The notes below the pieces were generated by a model. It worked only from the letters and a program-made list of their open reading frames with translations. It did no database searches and was not told the origin of the DNA. From the NCBI GenBank assembly GCA_031553975.1, contig JAVBKP010000025.1, positions 1-7,228 on the forward strand: a DNA stretch of 7,228 nucleotides, read 5' to 3'. This document shows positions 6,285 to 7,228 of this stretch, in pieces. The DNA is from JAVBKP01 sp031553975. Lineage in GTDB: Bacteria > Bacillota > Clostridia > Peptostreptococcales > Anaerovoracaceae. The translations under genes were made by a program, and so were the position numbers. The first letter of the stretch is position 1. Each line of letters opens with the position of its first letter.

Positions 6285-7228
6285 TTTTCAAGCAAAAAAA
6301 AGAAATCATAGCAATGCTTCTAGCTGGCGGACAAGGAAGCAGATTAGGTGTGCTAACAAAGAATGTAGCTAAACCCGCAGTACCATTCGGTGGAAAATAC
6401 CGAATAATCGACTTCACTTTATCCAACTGTGTTAACTCCAACATAGATACAGTAGGGGTATTAACACAGTACCAACCCCTAGAGCTAAACGCCTACATCG
6501 GCAATGGACAACCTTGGGACCTAGATAGACTATATGGTGGCGTTAGAATACTTCCACCGTATGTAAAAGGCAAAAGTGCCGAATGGTACAAAGGCACAGC
6601 CAACGCCATTTATCAAAACATAAATTATGTAGACATGTATGACCCTGAATATGTACTGATTTTATCAGGAGATCATATTTATAAGATGAACTACGATAAA
6701 ATGTTATACGCCCACAAAAAATCCAATGCAGATTGTACCATAGCAGTCATTGAAGTTCCAATGGAAGAAGCAAGCCGATTTGGAATCATGAATGCAGATG
6801 AAAACGGTCAAGTATACGAGTTTGAAGAAAAACCAGCCAATCCAAAGAGCAACCTTGCCTCTATGGGGGTATACATATTCACCTGGGCAAAGCTAAAACA
6901 GTACTTAGAGGCAGATGAGGCCAACAAAGAGTCACACAATGACTTTGGTAAAAATATTATCCCATCTATGCTAAATGCCCAAGAGAAGATGATGACATAT
7001 CATTTTGAAGGATACTGGAAAGATGTCGGTACTGTCGAATCACTGTGGGAAGGCAATATGGATATTTTAGATCCAGATGTTCCAATTAACCTAGATGATA
7101 ATACATGGAAAATCTATGCGAGAACATCAGGAATGCCATCTCATTATGTGGGGGAAGATGCCGAAATCAAGAACTCTACTGTATCAGAAGGTGCCAGCAT
7201 AGAAGGAAAGCTATTCAACAGTATTATT
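6281..7228 (+). CDS. glgC: Glucose-1-phosphate adenylyltransferase (ADP-glucose pyrophosphorylase), 3'-truncated
   Basis: The enzyme makes ADP-glucose from glucose-1-phosphate and ATP, the committed step of bacterial glycogen synthesis. The frame is open from the ATG at 6281 to the window edge, giving 316 residues; family members are about 375-430, so roughly the last 60-110 are missing. The nucleotidyltransferase domain fills about 8-265: nucleotide loop LLAGGQGSRLG (13-23), KPAVPFGGKYRIIDF (31-45), YKGTANAIYQN (103-113), catalytic D131 in LSGDHIYKMNY, sugar-phosphate lysine K184 in FEEKP (counterpart of E. coli K195) and GYWKDVGT (244-251). A left-handed beta-helix domain starts near 285 (hexapeptide-like AEIKNSTVSEGASIEG). 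It is GlgC rather than the GlgD paralogue because the catalytic Asp and the GGQGSRL loop are intact. In many Firmicutes glgD and glgA follow; that region is outside the window. Its start overlaps glgB by four bases. Confidence 0.96.
   Translation, partial: MIFKQKKEIIAMLLAGGQGSRLGVLTKNVAKPAVPFGGKYRIIDFTLSNCVNSNIDTVGVLTQYQPLELNAYIGNGQPWDLDRLYGGVRILPPYVKGKSAEWYKGTANAIYQNINYVDMYDPEYVLILSGDHIYKMNYDKMLYAHKKSNADCTIAVIEVPMEEASRFGIMNADENGQVYEFEEKPANPKSNLASMGVYIFTWAKLKQYLEADEANKESHNDFGKNIIPSMLNAQEKMMTYHFEGYWKDVGTVESLWEGNMDILDPDVPINLDDNTWKIYARTSGMPSHYVGEDAEIKNSTVSEGASIEGKLFNSII

Noticed and set aside
6037..6444. Minus-strand open frame of 135 codons spanning the glgB/glgC junction
   Set aside because: It overlaps two genes with clear family motifs, and its product shows no known motif.
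1..7228. CRISPR array, tRNA or rRNA genes, insertion sequences, riboswitch
   Set aside because: No regularly spaced repeats, cloverleaf-like sequence, transposase motif or terminal inverted repeats were noticed; nearly all bases belong to the six metabolic genes.

Overview
This window is a single co-directional gene cluster on the + strand for uptake of an alpha-glucan oligosaccharide and its conversion to glycogen. The DNA is A+T-rich. Shine-Dalgarno sites are good matches to AGGAGG/GGAGGTG, genes are tightly packed, and the branching enzyme and ADP-glucose pyrophosphorylase are of the short type found in low-GC Gram-positives. Together this suggests a Clostridia-like Firmicute. The genus cannot be named from the sequence alone.

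Layout: (1) positions 1-939 are the C-terminal part of a sugar-binding protein of a CUT1-type ABC importer; its 5' end lies outside the window. (2) An intergenic stretch of about 100 bases (940-1038) holds a long, nearly perfect hairpin. (3) 1039-1935 and 1935-2780 are the two permease subunits (MalF-like and MalG-like), overlapping by one base. (4) 2824-4317 is malQ, 4-alpha-glucanotransferase. (5) A 65-base gap (4318-4382) contains a short direct repeat and a weak promoter-like sequence. (6) 4383-6284 is glgB, glycogen branching enzyme. (7) 6281 to the window end is the start of glgC, overlapping glgB by four bases (ATGA) and cut off by the window edge.

How the genes work together (inference from families and order): the binding protein and permeases bring in maltose/maltodextrin; MalQ disproportionates it into longer alpha-1,4-glucans and free glucose; GlgB adds alpha-1,6 branches; GlgC makes ADP-glucose for the classical glycogen synthase route. 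No ATPase gene follows the permeases, so the importer is probably energised by an ATPase encoded elsewhere, as is common for CUT1 importers in Gram-positives (MsmX/MsmK type).

All six genes belong to well-known families and all expected catalytic residues that fall in the window are present. I saw no sign of an undescribed system. The points worth a second look are modest: the strong hairpin after the binding protein, the codon bias of the binding protein, the direct fusion of import and storage genes in one apparent operon, and a cluster of A-tracts at the glgB/glgC junction.
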